Of a stretch of DNA of 64,000 bases, positions 1 through 12,956 are shown in pieces. The DNA comes from Leucaena leucocephala. Taxonomy: Eukaryota; Streptophyta; Magnoliopsida; Fabales; Fabaceae. The stretch spans positions 12,951,501-13,015,500 of the forward strand of contig CM073546.1 of the NCBI GenBank assembly GCA_037074615.1, written 5' to 3'. Numbering within the stretch: the first letter of the stretch is position 1; every line of letters starts with the position of its first letter. The translations under genes were made by a program, and so were the position numbers. Below the pieces are notes generated by a model that made no database searches, was not told the origin of the DNA, and saw only the letters and a list, made by a program, of their open reading frames with translations.

Positions 1-49
1 ATGAATGATACCTTGTACTTGGTTTTAATTTTGTAGCTGTATATTTAAA

Positions 50-690
50 TATGGAAATTTTTGGATAATTTATTGTACTAGATAGTGGTTTAGATTTGAA
101 AATCTATGGGTGTGAATTTCCATATATGGCATAGTAGTTTCATATTTCTGATCCCTAGAATTATCTATATTAGTTAAAGGAAATGTATGGATTTTTAACA
201 TTAAGAAATATCAGGCTGAATTGTTGTTTTAGTTAGTTTCCAATTTTATAATATTGAACATGATCATACTTTTAGATAATTTTGTGTATTAGACTGTTGT
301 TTTAACAAATACAAGAGCAGTTTACATTTGAGAATATGTAGGTAAAGGTCATTTTAGGTTTTTAAATCCTGGTTTTATCTATATTTGTAATTATTGTTTT
401 TATTAAGTAATAAGGTTGAATTGTGGTTTTGATTAATTAGTTTCCCATTTTATAGCATTGAACCTGGGCATCTTTTGAATACGTTTTCTGTTTGAATTAG
501 TTGTTTAAACAAATTCAAGAATGTTTATATTTGAAAGTTTGTGTATAAATTTCCATGTGCCACAGTCGTGTTAGGTTTTCAAACCCTGGTTTTATATAAA
601 TTGTAAATTGTCATTTTTATTAAGAAATAAGATAGGCTTTATTGTGATTTTGAAAAACTAGTTTCTGCTTTTGGAATATTGGACTTGATG
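50..690 (+). repeat. Degenerate tandem repeat, about 210 bp, three units
   Basis: The motif ATTAAG(A/T)AATA followed by GGCTGAATTG-like sequence, a TAGTTTCC-like motif and 'ATATTGAAC' recurs at about 200, 402 and 619, giving spacings of 202 and 217 bases. Other landmarks such as 'AAATCCTGGTTTTAT' at about 365 and 'AAACCCTGGTTTTAT' at about 580 repeat in the same order. The units are diverged. The array lies upstream of the CACTA transposase, so it may be internal or subterminal sequence of that element. Confidence 0.6.
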
Positions 691-1584
691 TTATCCATTT
701 GTGTGTTATTTACAAAATAATTATTCAAATTTGTTATTATCCATATTAATATACATTATTCAACTTTTATAAAGAAATTATGAAGATGTAAGAATATTGA
801 TAATTTGATGTGTCATTATATATCTTGTATACAATAAAATCCGTCTTCTTTCTCTTCATACCTATCAAAGAAATATTCCTAATTTGACTCAAGCTTATAT
901 TAAAAAACAAAGTTTCATTTTGCTTTAACAATGGTACTTGAAGTGCTTTAGACTAGAAAGAAAAAAAGGTAACCTAACACAAGGAGGCTTTCATCAGGTG
1001 TGGTATAAGGATGACAAATAAAATGGTTGTGTAATAATTTATTTTTTGGAAAGATTCCTTTTAAATGCAATGTAATATTAGGTTGTATCTCTCACATGTA
1101 ATCTTAGAATGTACATATGTTATACTACGTTAGTTGTGTTGTTGATTGAAAGACTTAGATAGTTTGGATACAACTTATCATTATAAATTAACATGGAAAA
1201 CTTTCATAAAAACAGAAGATTTACTTTTTAGTTTTTATGCCTAAAATTTGACATTCAAATTTGGGAACTTCCAATAAAGCAATATATTCTATTATTATTA
1301 ATATAGAGTTGGTATAGCATAATAAGGCCCACTAAACCCTTTTAGGTTTGTAGTTTAATTTTTAAAGGAATCACTTATGCTAGGAGGGACAGTTATAAAC
1401 CTCAAACTAGATACTAAGTAATAGGATTTAGATAGTATAAAAAAATATATTCTATCATTAATCAATAAAGCTTAGTTATTATAATATTGAATTGATGTTG
1501 CGTGGATCCATGACCTCATTATATACTAATATGTTTGTTGGCTTTTGTTGTTGTATCCTAGGTTTAACTGTTTAGGGAATATAA

Positions 1585-4500
1585 ATGGATAAAAGTTGGT
1601 TACATATTAGAGATAGAGGCAACCTATCATATATTAGAGGAGTCGATGGTTTTATAGAATAGGCATTTAGTCAACCTAGCGTGGGAAGTCAAATACGTTG
1701 TCCTTGCAGAAGATGCATGAATGTTATATTTAAAGGGAGAAGAGATGTCAGGACAGACTTATTGAGCAAGGATTTTTGGAATAGTTATACGGTGTGGGAC
1801 TTGCATGGGGAAATTAAAAGATTTCAGACAGATTGTAGAACTTCTAGTAATGACAAAGATACTGCTACTGCTAATGAAAACTTTACAAGGATGATATGCG
1901 ATGCATATGGAGTTTTATGTGTGGATTATACAAATAATAGTGACTGTGACAGCGAAGAGCCTAATCTACAGGCTAAAAGATTCTTTGACTTGTTAAAAGA
2001 TGCTGAAAATGAACTTTATCTAGGTTGTGTCAAGATGTCTAAACTTTCTTTCATTGTAAAGTTGCTTCAAGTGAAATGCCTTAACCATTGGAGTAATAAA
2101 TCTATGGATGTGTTGTTGGGATTATTAAAAGTTCTCCCAGAGGGGGCTTTAGTGCCAACTTCATTCTATGAAGCAAAGAAGATAATTCGTGACTTGGGTT
2201 TAGATTACCATAAAATTGATGCTTATGAGAATGATTGCATATTGTATTGGGGAGAGCACACATATGCAGAATCATGTCATAAGTGTAAGATGCCTAGATG
2301 GAATCTAAACAAATAGAAAGGGAAGAAGGTTCCACATAAAGTGTTGCGACATTTCCCCATAACACTAAGGCTACAAAGAATGTATATGTCAAGAGATACA
2401 GCTAAAGAAATGAGGTGGCACAAGAAGAAACACTCAAATAACGAGGTAATAAGGCATCCAGCTAATTCTCTAGCTTGGAAACACTTTGATAACTAGTATC
2501 CTAACTTCTCTGCTGATCCAAGAAGTGTTCAACTGGGTTTAGCAAGTGATGGATTTCAACCTTTCGGGAATATGAGTGCCAATCATAGTATCTGGCCTGT
2601 TATGTTAGTGCCATATAACTTGCCACCATGGCTTTGTATGAAAAGCCCATACTTTATGATGACACTTCTTATTCCTGGTCCAAAGTATCCAGGTGATGAA
2701 ATAGATGTTTATCACCAACCTATGATTCAGGAGTTGAAGCAATTGTGGGAAGTAGGGGTACAGACGTATGATGCATATTGTCAATCAAATTTTATCATGC
2801 ATGCCACAATATTGTGGACTATAAATGATTTTCCCGCATATAGAAACCTTTTAGGATGGTCAACTAAAGGTAAACTTGCATGTCTATGCTGCCACAAAGA
2901 CACGCATTATATTTCGATAAGGAGCAAGTTGTCTTACATGGGGCATCGACGCTTTCTTCCACAAAATCACCCATGGCGTAAAAATAAGGTATCATTTGAT
3001 GGTAAAGAATAGCATATGGATCCACCAGTTGCATTGACTGGAGATGAAGTGCTTAAGTAACTTCAACACTTAGGTGATGTGACATTTGGCAAGGGTACAA
3101 AATGAAAGCGTCATACACAAAATAATGCTTACAATTGGAGAAAAATAACTATTTTTTTCCAGTTGCCTTACTGGAAGTACTTGCTAATACGGCATAATCT
3201 TGATGTGATGCATATAGAAAGAAATGTTTCTCATAACATTGTGTGCACGGTGATGGATTTGGTTGGAAATACGAAGGGCACAGTTAAAAGTAGGTATGAC
3301 TTGATAGACTGAGGTATTAGGAGTGATATGCACCCAGTTGAAGATGGTGATAATGTTTCTATTCCTCTTGCTTCTTACACATTGTCTCCTGACAACAAGC
3401 AATCCCTTTTAAAATTCTTGGCTAACTTAAGAGTGCCTAATACTTTTTCATCTAATATTTCAAGATGTGTCAACATTCAGGAGCGAAAATTGTTTGGTTT
3501 GAAGTGTCATGATCTCCATGTGTTATTGCAAGAGATTTTTCCAATTGCAATACGTGGGTTATTACCTTCTAAGGTGTGTGAACCAATTATAGAGTTAGGA
3601 AGATTTTTCAAAAATCTTTGTTCGAAGTCTTTGTCTTGTGAAGTACTTGACAAACTCCAAAGTCAGATAATATTGACATTATGCAAGTTGGAGATGATCT
3701 TCCCACTTGCTTTCTTTGATGTGATAGTTCACTTGCCAATACACTTGGCAAGAGAGACAAAAGTTGCTAGACCAATTCAATATCGTTGGATGTATCCAAT
3801 AGAAAGGTAACATTTGTCAATTGCATTGTATATTTATAATTCATATTTATGGAATGTTAATTGCTTTTAATGCATTAGGTATTTGCGGACACTTAAATTC
3901 TATGTTCGTAATAAAGCTCGGCCTAAAGGATCAATTGCAGAAGGATACTTGGCAAATGAAAGTCTCACATTCTGTTCAAGATATTTGAAAGATTTTCCTA
4001 CAAAGTTTAATGTGCCACGTAGGAATGATGATAGCAATGATGATATGAACCCTGAGTTTATAATATTTAAGAAAAATGGTCAAGTTAGGGGATATTGTCA
4101 GTCAATTTCTCTTCCCAATGAAGAATATTGTCAAGTAAGAATGTATGTGCTATAAAACTGTGAACAAGTTTGGCCATTTATTGAGTAAGTTTCCTGACTT
4201 GAGCAAAATCCTAAGTGTAATATTGCATTTTTATCTTATTGCTATCATATATTGTAAGGAATATGCAACAGAGCTTCAAGCGCATGGATCAAGGAGTGAC
4301 CAAAGCCAATATGAGTTTTCTCAATGATTTCGTTCACGAGTAAGTTACAACATCTTCAGTCGTAGTATTTATAGCAATTATATTTATATAAAATATCTAA
4401 CAGATGACTTTTATCCTAAAAGGTAACATCATTGTCTACACAAAGCCATGTCACTGATGAACTCATAAGTTTATCAATTGGTCGATTGATGATGGTGAAT

Positions 4501-5252
4501 TGCTATTCCATGTTCATAGGTAATGGATTTCATTTTCACATAAAAGATCGTGCAATAGGGAAAAAAACTCAAAACAGTGGTATTCTAGCTAAGGTGATGA
4601 CACTAATATTGATAAAGAATATTATGGTGTGTTAGAGTATATTTATGAGTTGTCTTACATAGGCAACCGAAAAGTATATTTGTTTAAGTGCCATTGGTGG
4701 GATATGACTTATTATGACAAAGGATATAAGGTTGATAAATATGGGTTCATAAGTGTCAATACGCGATACTCATTGCAAACAAATGAACCATTTATTCTAG
4801 CATCTCAAGCTGAGCAAGTTTTTTATGTAGATGACATTGTTGCACTCGGTTGGCTCGTTGTTGTCAAAACAAACCCACGCGACTTGTTCAATGTACCAGC
4901 TGATAATGCTATTGATGATAGTGCGGTTCATGATCCTATGGTTGAAGAAGAACCTTATCAGCAATTTGTGGTAGACTTAAATGTTTATCATGCGAGTTCA
5001 ACACAACTTGATGATATTATCATTGACTTATATGGGGAAGATGGACAAACGCAGACCTTAGCTCAAGGAGAATCATCACAAATTCATCAAAATAATGACA
5101 TTAATACTGGATTTAGTGATGAAGAGGATTTGCTTGATGACTTTGATAGTGATACTGAAGTAGAAAGTGACATAAACATTGAAATAGAAGAAACAGATGA
5201 ATCAGAAGACATTGATGAAAGTGATAGTACGGCAGAAGATTCAAATAAATGA
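1585..5252 (+). pseudogene. TNP2-type CACTA transposase (TnpD-like), degenerate
   Basis: The best start is the ATG at 1585 (MDKSWLHIRDRG), the usual beginning of the transposase-associated domain. Domains then follow in order: the zinc-binding stretch SQIRCPCRRCMN (from 1684), the tnp2 domain (about 2340-3320, with LASDGFQPFGNMS and RHNLDVMHIERN), DUF4218 (VHLPIHLARET to NESLTFCSRYL, split by the intron 3809-3878) and DUF4216 (KTQNSGILAK, FKCHWWD, VDKYGF, LASQAEQVFYVDD), ending in an acidic tail. Exon 1 keeps one frame from 1585 to 3808 but has stops at 1660, 2314, 2494, 3010, 3058, 3103 and 3310. Another stop lies near 4153, and the frame shifts near 4593 between ILAK and GDDTN. The protein would cut and rejoin transposon ends, but this copy is inactive. 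Confidence 0.9.
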
Positions 5253-5339
5253 AATTAATTGATATGGTATATTTTATCTACATTGATTATTGTTTGATTG
5301 ATTATTTTCTTCTAAATGAAATGTATATTTTTGTAGGAT

Positions 5340-6971
5340 ATGTCAGGATTAAAGAGAGGTCGAGGTGGGAAAAGTGTTTCTGTTAGATCTAATGATAACA
5401 CAAATAGCGGAGGTACATGCTCTACACCTCAATCAAGACCTGTTATTTCACCTCTATTACTGCAACAGCAACTTCAGGAAATGTCTGTCAACTCTCTTGC
5501 TACTCCCCATACTCAAAATAGTAGTGCAGGTAAATTTTTTTCATTTTTTTCCAATTGATTTACATCGCTTATAATTCAACTACAATGATAGGCTCTTCTA
5601 CTGCAATCAACAAGCGCAGAGGAGTTTACAAGTCTATTAATGTGAATTTAAAGATTGCACAAGGAACAAAGATTCAAGTCAAATTTTCAAATTCCATGTC
5701 AAGAGCAATTGGTCCAAAAGCAAGAGATTTTTTTAATTATTATGGTTTGACTCTTAGAACCACAATCTCTTTCAGGGATGGTGGAGGTAGTTGGAAGAAT
5801 ATTTTTGAAAAATATGGTCAATATATGATTTTAAAAATAAAGGTATTTATGTCAAATTTGTATACTTATTTAAGTTTATTTTTATTATTAGATAAAGTGT
5901 TTACATTTATTTATTTCAGGATAAATTTAAACCTACTGATGAAATTAGTGAAGAAAAGTTTCATATAGCTATATCAATTATTTTACAAAATGGATTTAGA
6001 AATTGGAAGAACAATTTGCACTCTCACTACAAGAAATATGAGACTGATGATGATAGATTGGTTGATCCTCCTCAAACTATTAGTTTTTAAGATTGGGAGT
6101 GGTTATTAATATATTTTAAGTCTGACATATTTAAGGTATCTCACTATCCTTCTAAATAAATTATATTTTTGTTCAATTATTAAATTCTTATTAGTTATTA
6201 CATTTTGTTGTAGAATAAAAGTATAAGGAACATGATAAATCGAGAAAAACAAATGACTAAATATACTTGTGGTCCTCGATCATTTGCAGAGATTGAATAT
6301 GCTACAGTAAGTTCAATCAATCATCACTATAATTTAAATTTTCAATCATTTTTTTAAATCTAATTTTTGTATCTTCTTGTATGTTATTATTTTGTAGAGA
6401 GATCCTACTACTGGACGACCTATTCCTCCTGACCAGTTGTGGGAGATAACGCATGCTAAGAAGACATTAGACGGACAAGTAGTATGGGCTGACCCACACT
6501 CTGAACAGCTTCATGTAAGCATTGTTCTTCATGTATGAATAGAGTCGTATGCACGAACTTTCTCAACAATAAGATCAAGATTTAGAGAGTGATGCTCGAA
6601 TGACGTCAGAGGAAATATTGGCGACAGTTCTTGGTGAGAGGTCAGGGTATGTAAGAGGGAAAGGATATGGAGCAAAACCTTCAAGGAAGAGAAATCGCCC
6701 TTAATCTACTGATAGTTCAATTGTGGAGAGTGTGCGTGCCCAACTGCAGGAAGAGTTTGATAAAAAATTTCAAGATGAGAGAGAAAAAATGGAGGCTAAG
6801 CGTGCAAAGATGGAAGAAGAGCGTGAAAAGATACAACAAGAGCGTGTGCAATTCGAGCAAAGACTAATGGAACAAATGGAGCAAAGAATATAAGCTCAAT
6901 TCGCTGCCTTGATGCAGAAAGGACAACCACATGCGGCTACTTCTAGTCATAGTATTGAACCTTCTACATAA
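5340..6971 (+). pseudogene. Transposase_24 (TnpA-like, Ptta/En/Spm family) gene, degenerate
   Basis: The first exon starts at ATG 5340 (MSGLKRGRGGKS) and ends at 5529. Later exons are 5592-5842 (VNLKIAQGTKIQVKF to SWKNIFEKYGQYM), 5920-6135, about 6214-6306 (RNMINREKQMTKYTCG), about 6398-6513 (DPTTGRPIPPDQLWE) and a last exon ending at TAA 6969-6971. The last part reads SEEILATVLGERSGYVRG and then a long Glu/Lys/Gln-rich coiled coil, as expected for this family. In-frame stops occur at 6088-6090 (before DWEW), near 6570, and further on in the tail, so it is not functional. The family partners the TNP2 protein of CACTA elements, probably by binding the subterminal repeats. Confidence 0.82.
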
Positions 6972-7164
6972 AATTTATGTATAAATTAAACAATTTTATT
7001 GTAATTTTAAATATGTCTTCATATTTTATATGATAATGAAAATATTTATTCATATTATTATATTATAGTTTATTTAATTATTTATTATTTATTATTATAT
7101 TGTATTTTTTCATATTACAGAAATTATAGGAAAAATATAAAAAATAATATTCATTTTTGCATCT

Positions 7165-7470
7165 TTAAGAGGCGACATTATGTCGTCGCAGAATAACCTT
7201 TACGCGGCGACATCTTTGTCGCCGCATAATCATCTTTAGGCGGTGATAGTTTTGTCACCGCTAATTCTACTTTAGTCGGCGACAGTTTTGTCACCGCTAA
7301 TTCATCTTTAGGCGGCGACTTTCAATTGTCGCAGCCAATATGTATAGGCGACAGTCTCATAGGTGGTGACTTAGCGGCGACAAAATGTCGCCGCTATAGT
7401 GATTCAGCGGCGACTTTTAAAGCTTATGCGGCGACAAATGTCATTGCTGAAAATCATTTTTTTTGTAGTA
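7165..7470 (+). repeat. Subterminal GGCGAC/GTCGCC repeat cluster and terminus of the CACTA element
   Basis: The motif GGCGAC and its complement GTCGCC (with GTCACC variants) occur about a dozen times in 300 bases, mostly as short inverted pairs such as GCGGCGACA facing TGTCGCCGC. The zone is far more GC-rich than its surroundings. Such short repeats next to the terminus are typical of CACTA elements and are the usual binding sites of the TnpA-like protein. The terminus TTTTGTAGTA ends at 7470. Confidence 0.85.
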
Positions 7471-10400
7471 TCCAACGCACCCATCCCCCCTTCAATTCTG
7501 TAAAGAAACCTCAAGTGCGGCAAATTGTCCTGTCAATTTCGCCGAAGTTTTCTTCACATTTCTCTTGCATCTTCATAACACAGTGGAAAAGATAGATGGG
7601 TACGTTGGAGACCGCAAGGAGATACAATGAAGACGAGGGTTCTTTTTAGTGATAAAATGATATTTTAACGTTTATATAAAAAATAATTTGATTACTATAA
7701 AATTGTTAGCTTACATAAAATACTATATAGGATACCAGCGTATAATGTGATGTATCTTCTAGTAATTTGATGTGATAATTTATGCTATAAAGATAAAAGG
7801 AAGTTAACGGCTATGTGTCGATAATAAAAAAAAATAAAAAGTTAGGAAGGTTAAATTTAAACTCTAAAACGTTAGAATAGTTATATAAAATTGCCACTAA
7901 GTTCAAAGGAGTTATATATAATTTAGCATTAAGTTAATTATTTGTCCAAGTTATTTTTTTCTCCTAAATTAGAAACCGCATGTTTGAGTTTTTTTCATTT
8001 TTAATACAAAAATCACTTATTATTTGAAAAAACGGGAAAATTATCTCGCACAAAGAATCTTATTATTAGGAAAAAAATCTTAAAACAACATCAAGAAAAA
8101 CCCTTATCCGATAAATTACATTAATGTCATGATGTCATTATATGCCCTTAGATAAATTATCAATTAAGAGATCATGTTTAATAACTTTATTAAGTGTTGT
8201 TATCTTTAATCTTTGGCTACCATTTTTTATATAATTTCATATTTCCTGAAATATTTTTTTTACTGGTGTATCTAACAGTTTTATTTGATGTATCCACAAC
8301 ACCTCAAATGACTTTTAATTTTTACAATTTTCTATTTAATAAATACTACTCCAATTGATGTATATATTCATTATAAATATTATTTTCTTAATATGATCAT
8401 ATATCTATCTTAATATCCTTATCTCAACTACCCTATTTTATGCTTTTGTTCCCTTTACCTTATTAGTTTTTTTTTTATCACAAAAACTGCAATGGCATTT
8501 ATCCTTTTAAACTTCGTAATTTAAATTATATGATTAATATCTCCATCAATTTTGTCATCCTTTTGTAAAATTGATAAGAAATATCAAAACATTACCACTT
8601 GTAGAATGATAAGATATTTCCCCATTTATAACTCCAAATAACTTATAACTTATCTCTTATTAAAACTATAATGTATATATTTTATTTTACTCATTCTCAA
8701 GCAAAAATCCCTTGACTCTAGGATTCTTCTCCATATGAAAAAATAATTTTAAAAACTTTTGTTGTAATTTTTTAAATAATTTTAGATTTGCAACTATAAT
8801 GAAGTTGTCATTACCTTTAGGATTATTGTCATTAACAAGGTTCAAAATTATGCTCTTCTTATGTTAAATATAAGAGTTAAATATGATAGGGAATCTATTT
8901 TAGTATTAATTATAAGATGCTAATCCATATTGTCTTCTAAAATTATAATTTTCTTTAAAAAATATTCTAATATGATTGAATACATTAAGATAGTTTCAAT
9001 TAAAGATAGTTCAAATATGCATGCTTAAAGAGGTATTGTGAGGAAATCAATACATAATCATTATAAATAATTAACTTTACTAAGTTTCTTAATCTATATA
9101 AATTAATTAAATATATATTATATTAAAAAGCTAGAGGCAATATTAAACTAAATTGATATTTGCAAACACAAATTTGCTCACATTGTTTATCCCCATGTAG
9201 TGAAAAAAGGCTATTTATATCAAAATTTCATGTGAAATACAAAAAAGCCATTTACAAAAATTCATGTAAAAAATGTAGTACATTTTCGTGTACATATTGG
9301 TCATGCTAATTAATTTAAAGGTTAATATAATTTCTAGTCTCTTAATTTTATTTTTATTTAATTTTGATTTTTTAAATTTTAAATTAGTTTATCAATTTTT
9401 TTCATTTAAAACATTAATCCCTATAATTAAATCAAAACTTGAATATTTTATCATTTGAATAATCAAAACCCATAATTTAAAATTTGAGGAACCAAAATTA
9501 AAATTTATATAAATTTAAAAAGACAAAAAATATATTAATCTTTAATTTAAAATTCAAAATTAGCCCATCTATCTTTTCCTGTTTCTTTGTTTGGAGCTCG
9601 AAAGTAGAGTCATCATGCATTCAGCTTTCTCATTGTTACAATGATTAAATAGGATCGGATTAAAATTGTATATAAATATTATGATTTATGAGTATGAAGT
9701 GTCATGTTGGAGTCATTATAAAACATAAATGCAAAAGATATTTTTAAGAGAGCTATTCTCCTATAGGGCTAGCTGAACACGCCTTAAATCCATTTTAATT
9801 GGAATACGATGGGATTTATACATATTAGGTGATTTGTGATCAAAGATTTGTATATAAATAGAAATTTATCATATAACTAATGCCTTGAGATTTTAGATTA
9901 AAATAATTAATATAATTTTGATCCTTCAAGTTTCTATAAATTTTAATTTTAGTCTTAAGTTTCAAACTATAGATTTTAATCCCTATAGTTTTATAAAGAT
10001 TTTAGATGTTTAATCTAAGTATAAAGACTAACACTAAATTTTGTTAAAAATATAAGAACTAAAATAAAAATTTATTAAAATTATAGTGACCAAAATTAAA
10101 ATTCGTTAAAAGTATAGGGATAAAATTATTTTGATTTTAGTCTCTATATTTTTTTAAAAAAAACTAGTTTCAATCCATATACTTAAGAGTGTTAATTAAC
10201 ACAATTAAACATCTAAATTATTAGTGAAACTATACAGACTAAAACCCATGTGACTTGAGGAACTAAATCTAAACTTTGTGCCAATTTAAATGACTAATAA
10301 TAATATTAACCCAGATTAAAATGTTACCCTAAACTTACTTAAAGAATGTGTCTTAATATAAATCTTAAGTTGTCTGTGTGAATATAGAAAATATTTCTAA

Positions 10401-11304
10401 AAGAGTTATATTCAATTAGACTTACTAATATTTGAATCTAACTAAATCAGATGGCATATAAAAAAAAATATATATATACTTAATAATTTAGCGTTTTAAG
10501 TAAGAATATCTCTCGGCATTATTTAAAAGTTATTTTGTAAACTCTATATTAATACCCATCAAATCATGTATAGATGAGGGATAAATATTAAATTAAATAA
10601 GCTCTTTTTTGGGTCCCCTTGAGAACTAAAAGTGTGATGATAATTCCACTTAATCTCAGCCACCCACCGACCCACTCATATAATAATAGTTTATAAAGGA
10701 GTTCAATATATTTTCTTTATGCAATAATATCCACCACGAGTTTCTTATAATTTTTAAATTTTAAAAATTGAAAGTAGCCATCACAAGTTATAGATTGCCA
10801 TGCATGAAATGATGGGTCTGAATCATTTTATTTTTATCATAGCTTCCTCTTAATTAATTGGTTGAGGCAGAATTAATGAACCGTTCCGATACCTAAAATC
10901 ACATCAAAAGGTTTACATGCCGGTGTGAAATCCTATTTTTATATCATATTCAATTCTATTTTAAAATTAGTTAATATATATATCAAGGACAATTATCTTT
11001 TTAAACATTTAAATCAAATATCAACAAGTTTTTTTTTTACTGACACATGTATCTTTCTATTAAAGACAATAGTATTTAAGATACTGTCGTACACTAAATA
11101 TGGGCACTGCTTCCAACAAAAATTTAAACTTTGATTACCACATTATAAGAGATTAGTCCCTTTCATTAAATTTAATTTGCACTTATAGTAAACATAAACA
11201 AGCTTCAATTAAATTAAATGGTATATAAGGCTTACTACCAGTTTCACGGAAAAGAAATACAATCTCATTCCCTAAACGTGTTCATTTTTGGATATATAGC
11301 ACAA

Positions 11305-11337
<33 letters not shown>

Positions 11338-12636
11338 GAATAGAGAGAGAAGGCATCAATATTCATACATAAGCATTCAATTTTACAGTTCATGATTATT
11401 CATTATTGGCTCTTTTGAGTTTTGAAGAAAAATTTGTTTGTTTTTATGATAACAATATATGTGGAAAATCTGTACATTCTTAAGGTAAATACAATAGTAA
11501 AGTTAATTTTCAGTGCTTTCTTTCCGTACTTGTTTTTGTGTGTGTAGGCTTTAAACTTTTAAGCTATGGACTCAACAGAAAGCTAGGATCAAAAAGAGAA
11601 AACTGTCATGAACAAACTAAAAGCTATGATTCTTCTTCTTCTGTTGAACTGTTTCAGTGTTTTGAAAAGCATGAGCAACACTATATATATATATATATAT
11701 ATATATATCAGTTCCAATACCTTGCTTTTTCCTGAAATAAGAAAACTAAGACCCACTTAGATCAAATATATTAGTTAAATTTGCAATATCTACTTTGTTT
11801 CTTCTTATTTTCTTTCAAAGAAAAAATATTATAGAGAAATTAAGGACCATGCTGGCATGCTGCCATGTCAAGTCTGAAGATCCTGCAGCCACCCATACTG
11901 ATAGAGTAGTGTAGTCTGTTCTTACATGTTTGTATAACTATATTATAGTTTATAGTTTTGCCCACAAAACACATGCTCAATTTCTAGTCCTGAAATAATA
12001 TTACTCTAAAATAATTTCCAAAAATCATCACACACACACACACATGATATATATAGCCACTTCCATGCATACTCCCAATTACCGATTGTGAGAGGAAAAA
12101 TTTCTTGTGTGTGTGTGTGAGTGAGAGAGAGAGAGAGAGAATATAATAACTATTCACAAGCCAGTTTAGACAAACTATGAACCACAAATTGTTAGCTTTT
12201 CTTTCCATTTTTTTTTCAATTTAAGAAGATAACAAATACAAGAAGAAGAAGATAACCTGAATTAGGTTTCTCTCTCATTAGCTCTCTTCACAGGATGATT
12301 ACATATATAGATTAATTACAGAAAACTCTTTTTGAATTCTGTAATACTTCCCAGACACACGCTCGCACAATCGCATAAATGATCTAATTATAGCGCTTTG
12401 TAATAGTACATGGAGCTTCTTTGATCAGATCAGAGAGCAAGAAAGAAAGAATGATAAGAAAAACAACCATGACATGAAGTTAAAGATATGCATATATAAC
12501 TCTTTACTTTTTCTTTCCATTCTTCTCCTATATGGGAAACATCGAGAGAACCAGAAGTAGAGAAGGAGGATAAAGAAATTAAACCCAGGCTTGTAGGTTT
12601 CTTCTCCATCCCTTCCATCGTCACCACTTACAAAAG

Positions 12637-12668
<32 letters not shown>

Positions 12669-12679
12669 GCACACACTAA
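7471..12679. other. AT-rich non-coding stretch
   Basis: I see no coding region. The sequence is very AT-rich, with homopolymer runs and AT microsatellites at 11307-11335 and 11682-11708. A (CA)n tract at about 12029-12044 faces a (TG)n tract at about 12105-12119, followed by (AG)n to 12140. The part beyond about 11300 may include 3' untranslated sequence of the minus-strand DVL-like gene at 12680-12826, but no poly(A) site can be fixed by eye. Confidence 0.5.
12637..12662. repeat. (AT)n microsatellite
   Basis: An uninterrupted AT dinucleotide run of about 26 bases ends 18 bases beyond the stop codon of the minus-strand DVL-like gene, so it would lie in its 3' UTR. Similar AT runs are at 11307-11335, 11682-11708, 32314-32337, 60101-60126 and 60780-60803. 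Confidence 0.9.
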
Positions 12680-12826
12680 CTAATCATGGGAGCAAAGAAG
12701 AAATATAATACACCTTCTGAATATATAAAACCTACCCCTACCTTCTCTGAGAAGAGCTCCAACTCTTTTGCCCAAAACGCTTCTTTTAGAAACTCCAATA
12801 CTTTGATCTCTTCCTATGAACTTCAT
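12680..12826 (-). CDS. DVL/ROTUNDIFOLIA-like small peptide, 48 aa
   Basis: A single-exon minus-strand reading frame starts at ATG 12826-12824 and stops at TAG 12682-12680. The N-terminal half is basic (MKFIGRDQSI, then SKRSVLGKR). The C-terminal half carries the family signature: a basic residue cluster, RFYIFRRC (residues 32-39), a short hydrophobic stretch and the terminal LLCSHD. Length and ending match the short DVL subgroup of the plant DVL/RTFL family, whose members are membrane-associated peptides that restrict cell proliferation along organ axes. An in-frame stop (TAG) lies two codons upstream of the start, so it is not the tail of a larger gene. A TATA box at 13020-13027 fits a 5' UTR of about 165 bases. 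It is a real short gene hidden by its size. The exact paralogue cannot be assigned. Confidence 0.85.
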   Translation of the reverse strand: MKFIGRDQSIGVSKRSVLGKRVGALLREGRGRFYIFRRCIIFLLCSHD

Positions 12827-12956
12827 CCTCTAATACTTTTGAGAAGTGATGGGTTTTCTCTTGGCTTCCTTCCTGGTCAAACACTTTATACACTGTAGTA
12901 CTATTAGGGCTTCTTTTTCTCCTTCCTTTTTCTAATATGAAAGGAGCAAGAAGAAG

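Larger units (their letters stand above)
1..7470 (+). mobile_element. Decayed CACTA (En/Spm) DNA transposon, left end outside window
   Basis: The stretch holds the standard cargo of a plant CACTA element in the usual order: a TNP2-type transposase, then a Transposase_24 (TnpA-like) gene, then a subterminal zone of short GC-rich hairpins, ending in TTTTTTTTGTAGTA. That ending is close to the complement of the family terminus CACTACAAGAAAA; the last base is A where G is usual. Both genes are broken, so the copy cannot encode its own mobilisation. I found no matching CACTA terminus at the left, so the element starts before the window and its 3-bp target duplication cannot be tested. Confidence 0.85.

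Noticed and set aside
5555..5968. 137-codon frame starting MIYIAYNS
   Set aside because: Its first residues are intron sequence and its last are the next intron; the real exon is 5592-5842 of the Transposase_24 pseudogene.
11820..11900. Possible microRNA precursor (CATGCTGGCATGCTGCCATG)
   Set aside because: It resembles part of the miR167 star sequence only loosely, and no matching mature sequence or hairpin arm was found.
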